Shown here piece after piece: positions 11,101-20,041 of a DNA stretch of 50,929 nt; the first letter of the stretch is position 1, and every line of letters starts with the position of its first letter. The stretch is from Pleurotus ostreatus/Saccharomyces cerevisiae fusant (taxonomy: Eukaryota > Opisthokonta), in contig JAMQCK010000143.1 of assembly GCA_024196135.1 (NCBI GenBank), forward strand, positions 1 through 50,929, given 5' to 3'. The translations under genes were made by a program, and so were the position numbers. The notes under the pieces were generated by a model. That model made no database searches. It saw only the letters and a program-made list of their open reading frames with translations, and was not told the DNA's origin.

Positions 11101-12417
11101 GTCAAGAGCGAGTCGAAGGGTCCTGGGACCCCGAGGGTCAAGCAGGAGGCGGTCGAATCGCCGTTTGCGGGGTCCAGCACATCTGTCAAGCCCTCACCTA
11201 AGGAGAAGATGCCGGCGCCGGCCGTACCGTCGAAGAACAACAACAAAGCGAAGCGAGCGCAGCAGCAACAGTCGGCATCGACTTCTCAGTCTCAGCCCAC
11301 GGCGTCTGCGTCGTCATCGGCTGTAGCTCGTCCAGCTTCCACGCGCCTCGCGGCTCCGAATACATCTCAGGAGCGCGCGAGGCCTCCTTCGGCAGCATCG
11401 ACGACTTCGCGTGCAGGACTCGCAGCCACGGCCAAGCCCACGGACCGACGTAGACCTCAGACCAATACGCAGCCCCCCGCGCCTCCCACCATCAACAGAG
11501 CCCAACGCGAGCGCGAACAGCATCTGACGGTCCCGCAACAACCTTCGGGCCGAGGACCACGGACACCTCCGCTACCGCCGCCTCCCGTGTCTACGTCGAT
11601 AGCGCCTGCGAGCTATACCAGACCCACTTCTCCGCAATATGCGCGCTCGCGCGTCAACTCGACGGCGAGCAGCTATCGGCCAGCGTCGCCTTCCAGAGGC
11701 TATCAGATCAGTCCACCTGCTAGTCCGCGGGCGCTGGACTTGGATCGGCGTTATCGTCCTGCTGGCGGCGACTACTTCGATCGCATGGACGCCTATGAGG
11801 CGCGCGCTTATGGATCTGGGCCAGAAGCGTCCGACTACTATGCGGCAGGCCAAAAGCGTCCGCGCGATGTTGACTTCGACGAACGACCGGCCCAGCGCGT
11901 GCGTACGGAAAGCGGTAGTCGGCCATACCAAAGCAGCCATTGGTCGCCGGATCCGCCGTCTCCCATCAGCCCCTACGCGCAGCCTTCGACCTCGTACAGG
12001 AGGAACAGCAGCTCCTTCGCTCAACCGGACACCTCGTATGGCAGGACTGTAGGCGACGCGCTGCGGGGTCCGTATGATTCTATGTCGCCGACCTACGGCG
12101 ATCCATACGACGCTGATTACTCCTATGACTACGCAGACCGTGGCTACGACACCAGCTTTGAGAGCGACCATGCCGGTGGGGGCTTGATGCAGTACAACCC
12201 AGAGTACAAGTCAGCCCCAGCCGCGAAGCAGCCGGCCGCGTCCAGCAGCAAGTGGTCGTTGCGCGAACGTCTGGGCGACCCCGCGCCGGCGAAGCAGGGG
12301 AAGGGGCGCGGCGGGCATAACAATGCCAGCCGAGGCAAGGGGCGCGGTGGAGGCAAGGCGAGCTTGGGCAGCCGCATTCAAGGCGCCGGGACGTCTCTGC
12401 TTGACCGTATGACGTAG
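8185..12417 (+). CDS. Large disordered coiled-coil protein (1410 residues)
   Basis: Single-exon gene of unknown function. The ATG at 8185 (ACCATGCCCGG context) is preferred; the frame extends upstream only through a TTG. The N-terminus has FKFTYIGREPGLLSRFSDAP, a second motif RRSLLERITGS and long Ser/Pro/Thr tracts. Residues of about 230-330 form an Ala/Glu/Arg heptad-like helix. Residues of about 620-820 are a strongly charged Lys/Glu/Ala coiled coil. A Pro/Ser/Tyr-rich region follows, with KRPRDVDFDERPAQRVR. The C-terminus combines LRERLGD, a Gly/Arg/Lys RGG-like tail and a final SLLDRMT. The LLxR(I/F/M) motifs and basic tail resemble the two proteins at 24583 and 31549. A nuclear or RNA-associated scaffold is a guess from composition. 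It is not a known enzyme. Confidence 0.85.
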   Translation: MPGLADFKFTYIGREPGLLSRFSDAPAGDTTYDDDPANEMDVDNGTAAATSGSQADATHIAGAEANAFAPPDLPNRRRSLLERITGSTSVANGEADRSTNGATSSQPAASTSTAVNSPSTSLFRNTPVPPPFQESTSNASALSNASENLQLHYPPSVRPSPSREEAPTNGAPASSTSQTRPNTNIPTNRTLAEIHELRTRMSSTLSSFSAPAPTSTSTTTALTIAEDAVHRASKARDDARSAHKASQSALSEAKTNVITARAALETAERACRSVEAACEAAYAATQTSEDAQRRAAEAMEMVRRVGEEREGWDKERERWRREVEALKGDLGRLDGRLRVLGGSGGWDGDHGVPMDVDGEPKGEAPNAHASGHGQRAHPAGTANGSASQPMNRTVSPQDLSALAQGILQHFPQIKSNLDQAGLARPASQVNGVCSQAGGSGAQVGGGDSQNGGSEAQAKANDIGASPPSFQQLPSFTRSSQPSSIQPPQSVMSPLASLMPERLPSPPSRSQSQPSLAQVGAPLDTQMSSSSSNAQTPALSSTAQPPALSSVAQPATSPTTSTLGTFLSSPGLSTLGNSALAVEAARRQASASQQQASATGQETAQPTASTSHPRSKTVTAQELRASAQRHHEDAQQQRQQAEAAAREADAAAKEAQAAKDALAARLAAEKEKAMKLAAEQERARVADEKAAQEKEKASQEKARVKQEQARAIAAQEERMRELAAKAAMLKEEQARLAAEEAVRKESAERAEAEKRAEEEVKQRAEAEAKHRAETHAKQQAEAEAKQRAEEEHRAELIRKQDEMRLKILHDKEVANLKTAAEIRARRAMASASPPAPASAMDFKMGSPAPSTPTTQAAPSISSGSSASLKTSHNSTPPTGNYVAQQTLVPTGSATKKKDKGKAKPLSGNVKLGVPDDVVRAAELGLRPRNTSGEGSSAGQTSTSKMPPKPYVEVPPIKKGPSSASTSASTGMEGVKSESKGPGTPRVKQEAVESPFAGSSTSVKPSPKEKMPAPAVPSKNNNKAKRAQQQQSASTSQSQPTASASSSAVARPASTRLAAPNTSQERARPPSAASTTSRAGLAATAKPTDRRRPQTNTQPPAPPTINRAQREREQHLTVPQQPSGRGPRTPPLPPPPVSTSIAPASYTRPTSPQYARSRVNSTASSYRPASPSRGYQISPPASPRALDLDRRYRPAGGDYFDRMDAYEARAYGSGPEASDYYAAGQKRPRDVDFDERPAQRVRTESGSRPYQSSHWSPDPPSPISPYAQPSTSYRRNSSSFAQPDTSYGRTVGDALRGPYDSMSPTYGDPYDADYSYDYADRGYDTSFESDHAGGGLMQYNPEYKSAPAAKQPAASSSKWSLRERLGDPAPAKQGKGRGGHNNASRGKGRGGGKASLGSRIQGAGTSLLDRMT

Positions 12418-12791
12418 GCCGCATAGTTCTACGTGAGAAGATAGCCTCGTAGCTATCGAGATTGGTGAGTCTGGTCCACCTGTCTTTGATGTGCGGACCG
12501 CTGACGAGGTCGAGAAGGGTTTGTTTTGCTAACTTTAACAGCGTAGGTATCCAGTTTACTTCTTCTGTTGTCCCTCGACCTGCACATGTTTTTGTAATTC
12601 GACCCCGATTATGCCAATATGAACATGTTTTTGCACTTGCATTTTACCCTGGCGTTGGGTTGTGAAGTTGAGCTTGCGCTCGAAGAAGAAGCTTTCTGCC
12701 ACCAAAGGTCGACATCCTGCGACAAAATATCGGAAGACAGGCCGAGTACATCGCTCGGTGGTATACACTACTACAAACATTGTCCAAACCT
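12418..12791. other. Convergent intergenic region
   Basis: 3' region between the large disordered-protein gene (+) and the TFIIS-like gene (-). I looked here for the missing zinc ribbon of the TFIIS-like gene and found no suitable Cys pairs. Confidence 0.5.
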
Positions 12792-14065
12792 TCACGTCCT
12801 TTGCGCTGCCTCGCTGACGATGTGGTCCACAAAATCATCTGCACTGACGATGCCCGCCAACAGGTCGCGCCGCATCGTCGAGACGGTTGACGCTGCGCTT
12901 AAAGCGATAAACGCCAAGTGCGCACATTGCACGTATGCGTCCTCACTGGAACCTGTTTCCAGGTATATGCCGTCCTCAATGGCGGTGGCTATCGGCAGGA
13001 TGGAGTCGGGGGCTGGGGGCGTTGATGAGTATAGGTCATCGTGAAGCTGAGGGCAGCATAGCGTATTGGAAAGGAAGTAAGAGCGAAACTCACGCATATC
13101 GCCCGCACCCGAGATCAGAGCATCGTAGAACAGCTCAATCGTGAGTGCGCGGAGCGGCACGTCGTGCAGCGAAGAGGCGTCGCCTAGACCATCTGTCGCG
13201 AAGTTGCGCGCCGACGGTGTCGAGGAAGACATGCGGTTGACGGGGACGGCTTCAGACGCGCTCTGCCCTGACAAGGAGGTCGACGCGGACGCCTTTTTCT
13301 GGCCTTTGTCGTCACTCCTTCCTCGCGAAATGGGCTCTATGGGCGGGCCCATATTGTCTTTCGGCGCGCCGTCTGAGCGGGCGGAACCTAAGTCGGAAAC
13401 ATCAGATTCGACAAAAACAGCCAAGCTATCGAACATCTCACCGGACGTCTGCTCCCTCGTCGCATTCGATGGCTGACGGGAGGACGAGGCTCGTTCTGCA
13501 CGGTGACGTTAGTATCCATCAGACGCGAACAAGGTTCATTCAAACACATACTTGTGGAAAGCCTCCTAGTCACATTCGAGCCGGATCGTCGCAAGCCCTC
13601 TAGCTCTCGTCAACAGCGATTCCACACTAGTAAACGCACAGCCCTCGGACCTTTCTGCGAAATCTGCGTCGACTTCCGAGTCGAAAGCGAGTCTTGCCGC
13701 TTCCTTGCAGGTGCCGCAGCCATCCAGCGCGCTACGAGCTCTTTCGCTCGCTCGCTTACCTCTTCCGTCTCATGATAGCGAAGCTTGCCGACTGTGAGCC
13801 CGAGGAGGCTGGGCTGAAGCCAAGTGTGCTTCAGCCGTGCGGTAGCGGGACAAGGCCGGAAGGACGTACCCCGAGAGCCTCAGGCGGCTTTTCATAAGCA
13901 TCAAGTTTGCGAAGGATACCGAGAAGGGCAGCCTGTCCCTCTCAATCAGAGGTCGTGTAATATGTGTGGAAAAAGGCGGCCAACCTTGTCTCTCGCGTTC
14001 GCGGCCGCGATAAGTCCTTCCTTGTACTCCTTCAGCGTGTCTAATGTCGGCTCTTCCGAAGCCAT
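12792..14065 (-). CDS. TFIIS-like transcription elongation factor lacking the zinc ribbon
   Basis: Exons read from the ATG at 14065: MASEEPTLDTLKEYKEGLI, a short intron, ALLGILRKLDAYEKPPEALG, an intron (GTACGT..CTTCAG), then LLGLTVGKLRYHETEEVSE and RAKELVARWM. This is the TFIIS N-terminal (LW) helical domain. After a Ser-rich linker with at least one more intron (GTATGT..GTGCAG, about 13502-13557), the last exon holds a divergent TFIIS central domain: LRALTIELFYDAL, ILPIATAIEDGIYLETGSS, HLAFIALSAAST, then RRDLLAGIVSADDF. It then stops at 12792. TFIIS normally ends in a C-terminal zinc ribbon with an acidic Asp-Glu hairpin that stimulates RNA polymerase II transcript cleavage. That domain is absent, so this paralog may bind polymerase without supporting cleavage, or it may be a decaying copy. 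It sits at the inner edge of the right duplication arm. Confidence 0.7.
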
Positions 14066-14490
14066 AGTCGGGCTGCAACAAGGTAGCACGGTCAAGTCGT
14101 AGGTATACTCGCAAAGTCGGTTGAATTTGGGATGATGGTCGGGAAGAGACACGAACTCGCGAGCCACGTGCATGTCCATGGCTGGCTTCCCACTTCCCAC
14201 GCCACGAAACGTTCTTCCTTCGGCAACCAGCTTCTACATCAAGACTTGCATCCATAGGATCAGACAAGCGCTCAATGGTTTCATGTCTTAGTCAACTGAA
14301 CTAAGCAGCATACTCTATACCTCGTTGGGAGGTCAGCGGCAGTTTGTGGGTCCTCGGCGGTGCTTACCGTACGGAGATTGATGGCAGGCGCATGGAGTCA
14401 ACGCGGAAGCAACTGCTCCTTGGTCTTGTCGTTCATCATCTGCCTTCACGTCTGCACCCTTCCTGCATATACCCGACTGAACACACCAAC

Positions 14491-15053
14491 ATGGATCAGG
14501 AGCATCAGTGCGCTCATAAACGCTCGGGTGTGAATCGATCCCTCACAAGTTTTGCAGGAAACCGCTCGCCTTAGCCGAGGGCGAGCCGCAGATGGCGCTT
14601 CCGGGAGAACATCTTGGTCTCTATCACGCCACTTTTCCGCGAGATATTGTCCCTCCACTGATGGCCGCCATCGTTCTCAACACCCGGCCACCCATGTATC
14701 TCTTCGGCTGGCGGTACCCCTACAAGCAATTCCTACGGCAAGTCATCAACGCCCCATACCTGACGCCTCAGGAGATCTGGGATCACTCTGTCGCGGAGCC
14801 TTTCGCGGAGAAGTATCCTCATCTCGCGAAGTGCGTCCGCAATGTTTGTCGCCTAGTCGTGTGCTTACGCAACTCTGCTACTAGATATGTCCCGTTATTG
14901 TACGTCGACCCAGAGACACGGCGATGTACGGTTATCATTGCCACCAATTCTGATGAGGAAAGTCGTGAGATGGCGAAGAACGAAGAAGTCATTGAAGGCC
15001 TGCGCCCGATTCTCAAAGAATCTCGAGAGCCGTGCTGGTATCGTTACCCTTGA
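14491..15053 (+). CDS. Small orphan-family protein, right member 1 (intact)
   Basis: Function unknown. A 17-nt first exon (M-D-Q-E-H plus two bases) is followed by a ~51-nt intron (GTGCGC..TTTTGCAG). Exon 2 starts KPLALAEGEPQMALPGEHLG and contains LYHATFPRDIVPPL, RPPMYLFGWRYPYKQF and EKYPHLAK. A second phase-2 intron (GTGCGT..CTACTAG, about 14833-14885) stays in frame even if unspliced. Exon 3 has CTVIIATNSDEESREMA and ESREPCWYRYP-stop. About 164 residues once spliced. It is the intact partner of the frameshifted copy at 3703-4263. The neighbours downstream are the other family members in the same orientation, but each has its own upstream region, so no operon is implied. Confidence 0.75.
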
Positions 15054-15313
15054 TGAACTCGACTGTACGCCGTAGCTGAGCAATATGACGTCTTTCCAGA
15101 GGACCTGCGACGGCCCGCGCCGGTGAGCTCAGGCAGCGTCGATACGTTGTACATTGACACGACTGCAAGACCTGTACTGGACGCTCGTCCCTTGTTGTAG
15201 CTCCCCACACCTCTGATGTACAACATTCTCTCCGCCGGAGCTCTAGCATAGACTCCAGGTTGGAAGTGCTGAGTGCAAGTGCAGGCAGATGAACAACGAG
15301 AGCACGCGTTCAA

Positions 15314-15328
15314 CACGTGTGCCACGTG
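15314..15328. promoter_or_regulatory. Paired CACGTG sites upstream of right member 2
   Basis: CACGTG at 15314-15319 and 15323-15328, 3 bp apart and 81-95 bp before the ATG at 15409. Spacing and distance match the left duplicate, supporting a conserved bHLH-type double site. Confidence 0.55.
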
Positions 15329-15408
15329 AATTGGTCCGTCGGCGCGGATGCACGTTGCCAGACGCTCTTTGCCCACGACGTTCATTTTCCAATTTCTCAC
15401 TCAAGTAC

Positions 15409-16004
15409 ATGTCCTCGAGTCCACCGTCCCCAAAGGCAGACGAGGACTCCTCTCCCTCTCAGCAAAATGCCGCCGAACCTGCCGACGGTAGCCAGGCTGG
15501 CGAGCCAAAGATGCCAATGCCATTAGAACGCCAAGACCTCTACCACTACACGTTTCCTCGCGATGTCATACCCCCTCTGATGGCTGGTGTTGTGCTTGGG
15601 ACGAAACCGCCACCTTATATGCTTGGCTGGAGGTACAAGAACCGGGAGTTTCGCAAGCGCTTCGACAACGGCAGCTACGAGCCTCCTTCCATTATTTTTC
15701 GTCAGAATATCCTCCCGCGTTTCGCCGAAAAGTATCCAGAATTCGATAAAGCCACCCCGAGGTGCGGGCTTTGCTCTCATCTTTGACCGTCCTGGAAACT
15801 GAGTGCGATCCTTTGCAGATCCCGACCCATGATCTACATCTATCTCCCTTTCGACCACTGTACAGTGATTGTGGCAACAAACGTCGACGAGGGTGCCCAA
15901 AACCTTGCGCGAAATGATATGTTCATTCAAGCTGTCAAGAAGATCTTGAACGAGGACCGCGAGCCCGTGTGGTACCGTCATCCTCCCAAGGGAGTGTCTG
16001 AGTG
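15409..16004 (+). CDS. Small orphan-family protein, right member 2 (intact)
   Basis: Function unknown. Ser/Pro-rich N-terminus (about 40 residues), then LYHYTFPRDVIPPLMAGVV, PPPYMLGWRYKNREF, and FAEKYPEFDKATPR at the exon end. A phase-2 intron (GTGCGG..TTTGCAG, about 15762-15818) precedes exon 3: PMIYIYLPFDHCTVIVATN, then EGAQNLARNDMFIQAVK and EDREPVWYRHPPKGVSE-stop. About 180 residues. Reading through the intron would stop at once, so splicing is needed for the second conserved block. It is the partner of 2664-3261, with the same unsplit N-terminus. Confidence 0.75.
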
Positions 16005-16420
16005 ATGCGGTGAGAGTGGGTTGTTTTGTGACGCTAACTTCGGTCCTAACGCGATCACAGCTTCGCTCGCTTCGGAAGCATGCCCGTTCTGAGGAAGCTG
16101 TTCCTCTCTGTAGCGCGTCTGCATCGATGTAGACAACTTTTCCTTTGCTGCCACAAAGCCTTTTTTGCGAGCCAAGCGCGTGATAGGCCATTTCGCCTCA
16201 ACTTGGAAATCCTGCAGCTCGTCGTGACGAGCGACGGCGGTTGAATCTACACCATCTCGGAGCGTAGATGGTCCCCCTGTTCTGAGCCGCCAGCGAACGA
16301 CGCTAGCAACTTCACTGCCTGACGCTCCATTGAGACGGAAAGTGCCTCTTCCATGGCGTGCACATTTGCACGCCACCTCGCCCCGCCGCTCTCGAGCTGC
16401 GCTCACCGCTTACGCGTCGC

Positions 16421-16426
16421 CACGTG
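16421..16426. promoter_or_regulatory. CACGTG E-box upstream of right member 3
   Basis: CACGTG lies 178 bp before the ATG at 16604, the same distance as in the left duplicate. The site is still present although the gene it precedes is broken. Confidence 0.4.
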
Positions 16427-16603
16427 CAAGCCGCCGAAAGACACGCGCCTCTTCGACGCCTCGTCCTTGCTTCCACCAGTCATTAACTCATCTTCTTCGA
16501 GTCTTTCCAGTCGTCTTGCATATCCCCTGCCACATCCGGTACCAAACTTGGGCTGTGACCAGTAGTCCCGTATCCCGCTTGCCTCAAGCTCGCGCCTTCC
16601 GAC

Positions 16604-16871
16604 ATGGATCCTGCCATAAGGTACGTCGCTCGTCGTCGATACAGTCGAAATGCTCACCTCGTAGCAGCTACGACGACCTCAAGAATCTCTACGCTTAAGC
16701 CGACTTGCCGCCAGAGGCGAAGAAGGTCAAGCGAGCACCTCGACATTTTCCCCAAGCGCCCCCCCCCGCCACTGCGCATCTCCTTTGAGGATATCGGAGT
16801 TGCGCGGCCTTTTTCCGCCAATGTACATCCTAGGGTGGTATTATACCATTCGCATGCCCGTGCGGTCATAG
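16604..16871 (+). pseudogene. Small orphan-family gene, right member 3, broken
   Basis: Damaged partner of 1471-2055. The 17-nt first exon and first intron (GTACGT..GTAGCAG) are kept. Exon 2 has a nonsense change (CAA to TAA after NLYA), a 4-nt loss after KVK, and a poly-C tract. Then ~310 bp is missing: the sequence jumps from GGTATTATACCAT (the LGWYYT codons) straight to the last codons IRMPVR-stop. The second intron and nearly all of exon 3 are gone. The cause looks like an internal deletion with at most a few bases of microhomology. Confidence 0.85.
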
Positions 16872-16914
16872 GTGGCAGGCCGGCTCGGTGGACCTTTAGT
16901 CCGTCGACTTTCTT

Positions 16915-18215
16915 GCGTCTGAAAACGATCGTTGTGTTCTTCCCTTATCTTGTGCAAAGGTGTGGCCCCTGAAAAAAATCCAATCCAAATTGCCTTGAAC
17001 TTCATGTCCTTCGACCAGCAACTCGCAAAAGGCATCGGCATGAAGCGCGAAATTCAACACGGGTGAATCACGCGCTCGCCACGCGGCCTTTGTCGCATGA
17101 CCCGCATCAACGTTCCGAGGCCGCGCTCGATCAACCTGGACTGTTGTTGTTGTTTGCAGTCATGAAGTCCGTCCTCAGCTTCAGCTTGTTGTATTGCATG
17201 GAAAGCACTCTCATAATATGATTCGTTCTTGTCGTAGCCTTCTTCCAGCAGGCCTTGGAATGCACCGAATCGCCGGCCTTCGATCTCCCCTCCGCGACCA
17301 GACTCGGTCACTCTCTCGCTACTGATCCACGGCCATTCAGTCAAGATGAGCGAAGGCTCCTTCTGCTCGATTGTCTGCGTACACGGTGCGTGATCGTTTG
17401 CCGAACCGAGGACGAAGCATGCTGATCGCTTGCTAGCTATGCCAAGCCCGTTCGCTCTTGAGTCGGCGCTGAGGCGGCGGCTGATCTTCTGACCTCCCAA
17501 TGTGAGGACAGTATGAGAGCGCTATATCCACGGCGCGGCCGCAAGTCGGATCGACGAGCCAGCATAGATCCAGCGAGTGCGTGACGATGGTGTTGTCCTG
17601 AATCCCACTGACTGATACCTCTCCAGTTAAGCTCTGCTTCTAACCCCCATCGATATTGTCGACGCGTCTTCCCTGCTACACGATCGAGGACCCTGAGCTT
17701 CAAGACGCTTCTGCATACCACCGGGCTACTCCATGCCTTCGTACGACACGTCGGGTGCCCTTCCCATGCCGCTGCATTCAGCTGCTCGTCCGCACGCAGA
17801 ACATGTCCAAACCCGTGCTCAAGCTTCCCTCGTACTCGATCAGCAAGACCGGCTGCCCTTCTGCGACGCCTACGACACTGTTGCAACGTCGCTCGAACAT
17901 TGCGGCTGGGCGCGGCTTGCTGACCGGACGGGTGGTGCGCGATGGAAGCCAAGTCATGCAGGCGCGCGGGACACCACGTCGACGAGGAAGACGTGCGTGG
18001 CTTCGAGCGATTTTGCATCGTACCCGGAGGTCGCAGTCCCGTTGGAGGTCAACACGTCAAAACCCCTGCCTGGCATAGCCTGCAACGAACCGTATGATCA
18101 TCGACGACGAGTAGCTTGACTAGGAGGGCACACTCCGCAGAGGCGCGCTCTTGAGCAAGCGCCAGAGCATCGGCATGACACACTGCGTCCCGACTCGCAC
18201 CCATTGTCCCCGACA
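16915..18215 (-). pseudogene. Unidentified duplicated gene, right copy
   Basis: Partner of about 110-1435. On the minus strand, conserved stretches are VCHADALALAQERA after a possible ATG (about 18200), GYDAKSLEATHVFLVDVVSR (about 17955-18030), EGQPVLLIEYEGSLSTGLDM then FCVRTSS-stop (about 17790), and an acidic block with LTEWPWISSERVTESG and EGRRFGAFQGLLEEGYD (about 17210-17400). These lie in different frames, so introns or frameshifts separate them. The left-arm intron donor GTATAG is lost here. I cannot assign a family. The product may be non-functional in both arms. Confidence 0.35.
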
Positions 18216-18352
18216 TACTCCCCGGCTCCTCGTCGCCTTGTTTATCGCCGTCTTTGCACGAGCTCGCATGTGATCCATAGACTTTGTGGCGGAGATGTAG
18301 TTGTTTATATTACGTGACGCCTGCTGCATCTTCAATCTTACACTTTACTGTC

Positions 18353-18963
18353 ATGTCTGAAGAGCGCTCGTATGGGGTTCCTCACGACCGTCTTTGAACT
18401 GCTCTGACGTACGCTCTTAGGCTTGACGAGCTCAAACTAATTTTTGCTGCCGCGGAACGAGCCATAAAGACACCTGCGCCGACGACGTCAGGCCAAGCGC
18501 CAAAGAACGTTTCCGAAGGCAAACAGGAGAAGGCCCCTCCAAAGACCCTTCCCCGAGAGGAACTCCCACCGTTGTCGGTTTTCCTGACGAAGAACACCTT
18601 CACGCCGATGTATAGGCTTGGTTGGATGTACACGCTGCGCGAGTTCATCGACCGAATCATGAAGGCAGAGGATATTAGTCGAACGTCTGCGTTCGAGATA
18701 AACGTGCAGAAGCCATTTCGAGCCAAGTATCCACACCTACCGCTGTGCGTGTCACTTCCTCTTGCTCTCTACATGATCCTCGAACCGCTCACGTTACCAG
18801 GCCCGCATTCACTCTCAATGGCCTCAGCCGCTCTGTCATAGTCTATATCGCAACAAATGTCAACGAATACAGCCGCGCCAGAGGTCTCAAGCAACAGCTG
18901 GTGGATGCGGCCAAAGACATTCTCGGGCAGGACGAGGATCCTGTGTGGCATCTTCAAGCCTGA
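18353..18963 (+). CDS. Small orphan-family protein, member 4 (intact)
   Basis: Function unknown. A 17-nt first exon (M-S-E-E-R plus two bases) and an intron of about 51 nt (GTATGG..CTCTTAG) lead to exon 2: a Lys/Pro/Ala-rich linker, then PPLSVFLTKNTFTPMYRLGW, MYTLREFIDRI and FRAKYPHLPL. The second phase-2 intron is GTGCGT..TTACCAG (about 18745-18802). Exon 3 has SRSVIVYIATNVNEYSRARG, VDAAKDILGQDEDPVWHLQA-stop. About 165 residues. It lies just outside the duplicated arm and is more diverged than the paired members, so it probably predates the duplication. Confidence 0.75.
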
Positions 18964-19476
18964 AGTCGAGATTGCCTGTTCCGTCTGGATAGATAGTGGC
19001 GCGTTTCTTGTGTCCCTGCCACCCGATGATGAAATGGTGAAATGCCCGTTGCGGCATACTTATTACTATCCTATGAATTGCTCGAGTGCGACGCTGGTTC
19101 AAACTCCGCCGTCCGCAACGATACGGCGGAGGACAGCCCTCGTACCTCAGCTGTGGTGAGCCGCTTGGCCTGCCGACTCGCAGCCTTAGACCCGAATCAC
19201 TAGCTATAGAGCCGCCGTCTCTCGTCTACTGTCATATGCGCACCTGCATAGATAAACCGGGTTCATGGACGACCTGAGAGCTTGGACATGGATTGAGCTT
19301 ACCCGTCATCTCAAAAAGTACGCTGTTCTCCAAGTCCACCGCGGCGTGAACTTGCAGGACTCCGAGGCTGATCCGGGTGACGTACAACAGCCACAAGCCG
19401 CGACCCGCATCCAGCTTGTTCTGCTCTGACCGTCGTACTGAATCTTGCTCTGCACGCATCGCTCGTGCTCATCGTC
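18964..19476. other. Spacer between members 4 and 5
   Basis: I see no gene here. It contains the upstream region of member 5. No CACGTG pair like that of member 2 was noticed. Confidence 0.45.
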
Positions 19477-20041
19477 ATGGCTTCCACTGTAGAGTGCGTC
19501 GCATATATCACAGACACTCACGATGCTCACTCCACATCCAGCTACAGTCGCTTAAACGATATCTACCGCCAAGCCAAGCCGCCACCGTCCAAGGTCGAGC
19601 GCGGCGAACATCTTGACCTATTCCCCGCCCGCATTGTCCATTATTGTGAACCTCCTCTCAGGTCAGCGGAGGTGCACGGGCTGCTGCCGCCAATGTACAT
19701 TCTGGGTTGGTATTACAATGGACGGCTTCGCTGAGCGCTTCGGACAAGGCAACGCTCTGAATGTCTTTGAGGCCCGCGTCCTGGGGCCGTTCCATGAGAA
19801 GTACGGAGACGAGATGTGAGTGGCTGCGTTGTGTCTTACCCGCATGATATTCATCGTCCACAGGCCTGGACCCTCCCTAGATTCGAGGTTGACTAACAAT
19901 CACTGCATCGTCTTAATTGCGTCGAACTCCTTTCTGTCCGCATTGGATCTGCCTGTTAAGGAGAGGGTGATAGAAGCTGTCAAGGATATCCTACGAGAGG
20001 ATAGGAACCCGGAGTATATCCGTATTCCTGTGTCAAAGTGA
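19477..20041 (+). pseudogene. Small orphan-family gene, member 5, 2-nt frameshift
   Basis: A 17-nt first exon (M-A-S-T-V plus two bases), intron GTGCGT..ACATCCAG, exon 2 with GEHLDLFPARIVHYCEPPLR and LLPPMYILGWYY. Immediately after, the sequence reads TATTACAATGGACGG, while member 3 has TATTATACCATGACC: two bases are missing. The frame then ends within a few codons, whereas the family frame continues with FAERFGQGNALNVFEARVLG. Second intron GTGAGT..TCCACAG (about 19818-19861). Exon 3: CIVLIASNSFLSALDL, EAVKDILREDRNPEYIRIPV. Everything else is preserved, so the lesion is recent or an error. It is closest to member 3. Confidence 0.7.

Larger units (their letters stand above)
13090..18270. repeat. 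Right arm of the large inverted duplication
   Basis: Mirror copy of about 100-4600. Order: TFIIS-like gene (-), three small-family genes (+), unidentified gene (-). It is longer than the left arm because it keeps the TFIIS N-terminal part. Relative to the left arm it lacks about 310 bp inside the third small gene. The spacer between the arms (about 8.5 kb) carries two unrelated single-copy genes. Confidence 0.85.

Noticed and set aside
18030..18200. Minus-strand stretch LLVKLLVVDDHTVR resembling the start of a response-regulator receiver domain
   Set aside because: The frame stops soon after, the left-arm copy has an intron-like sequence there and does not conserve it, and no later receiver motifs follow.
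100..18270. Transposon origin of the inverted duplication
   Set aside because: No transposase, reverse transcriptase, terminal repeats or target-site duplications were seen at or between the arms.
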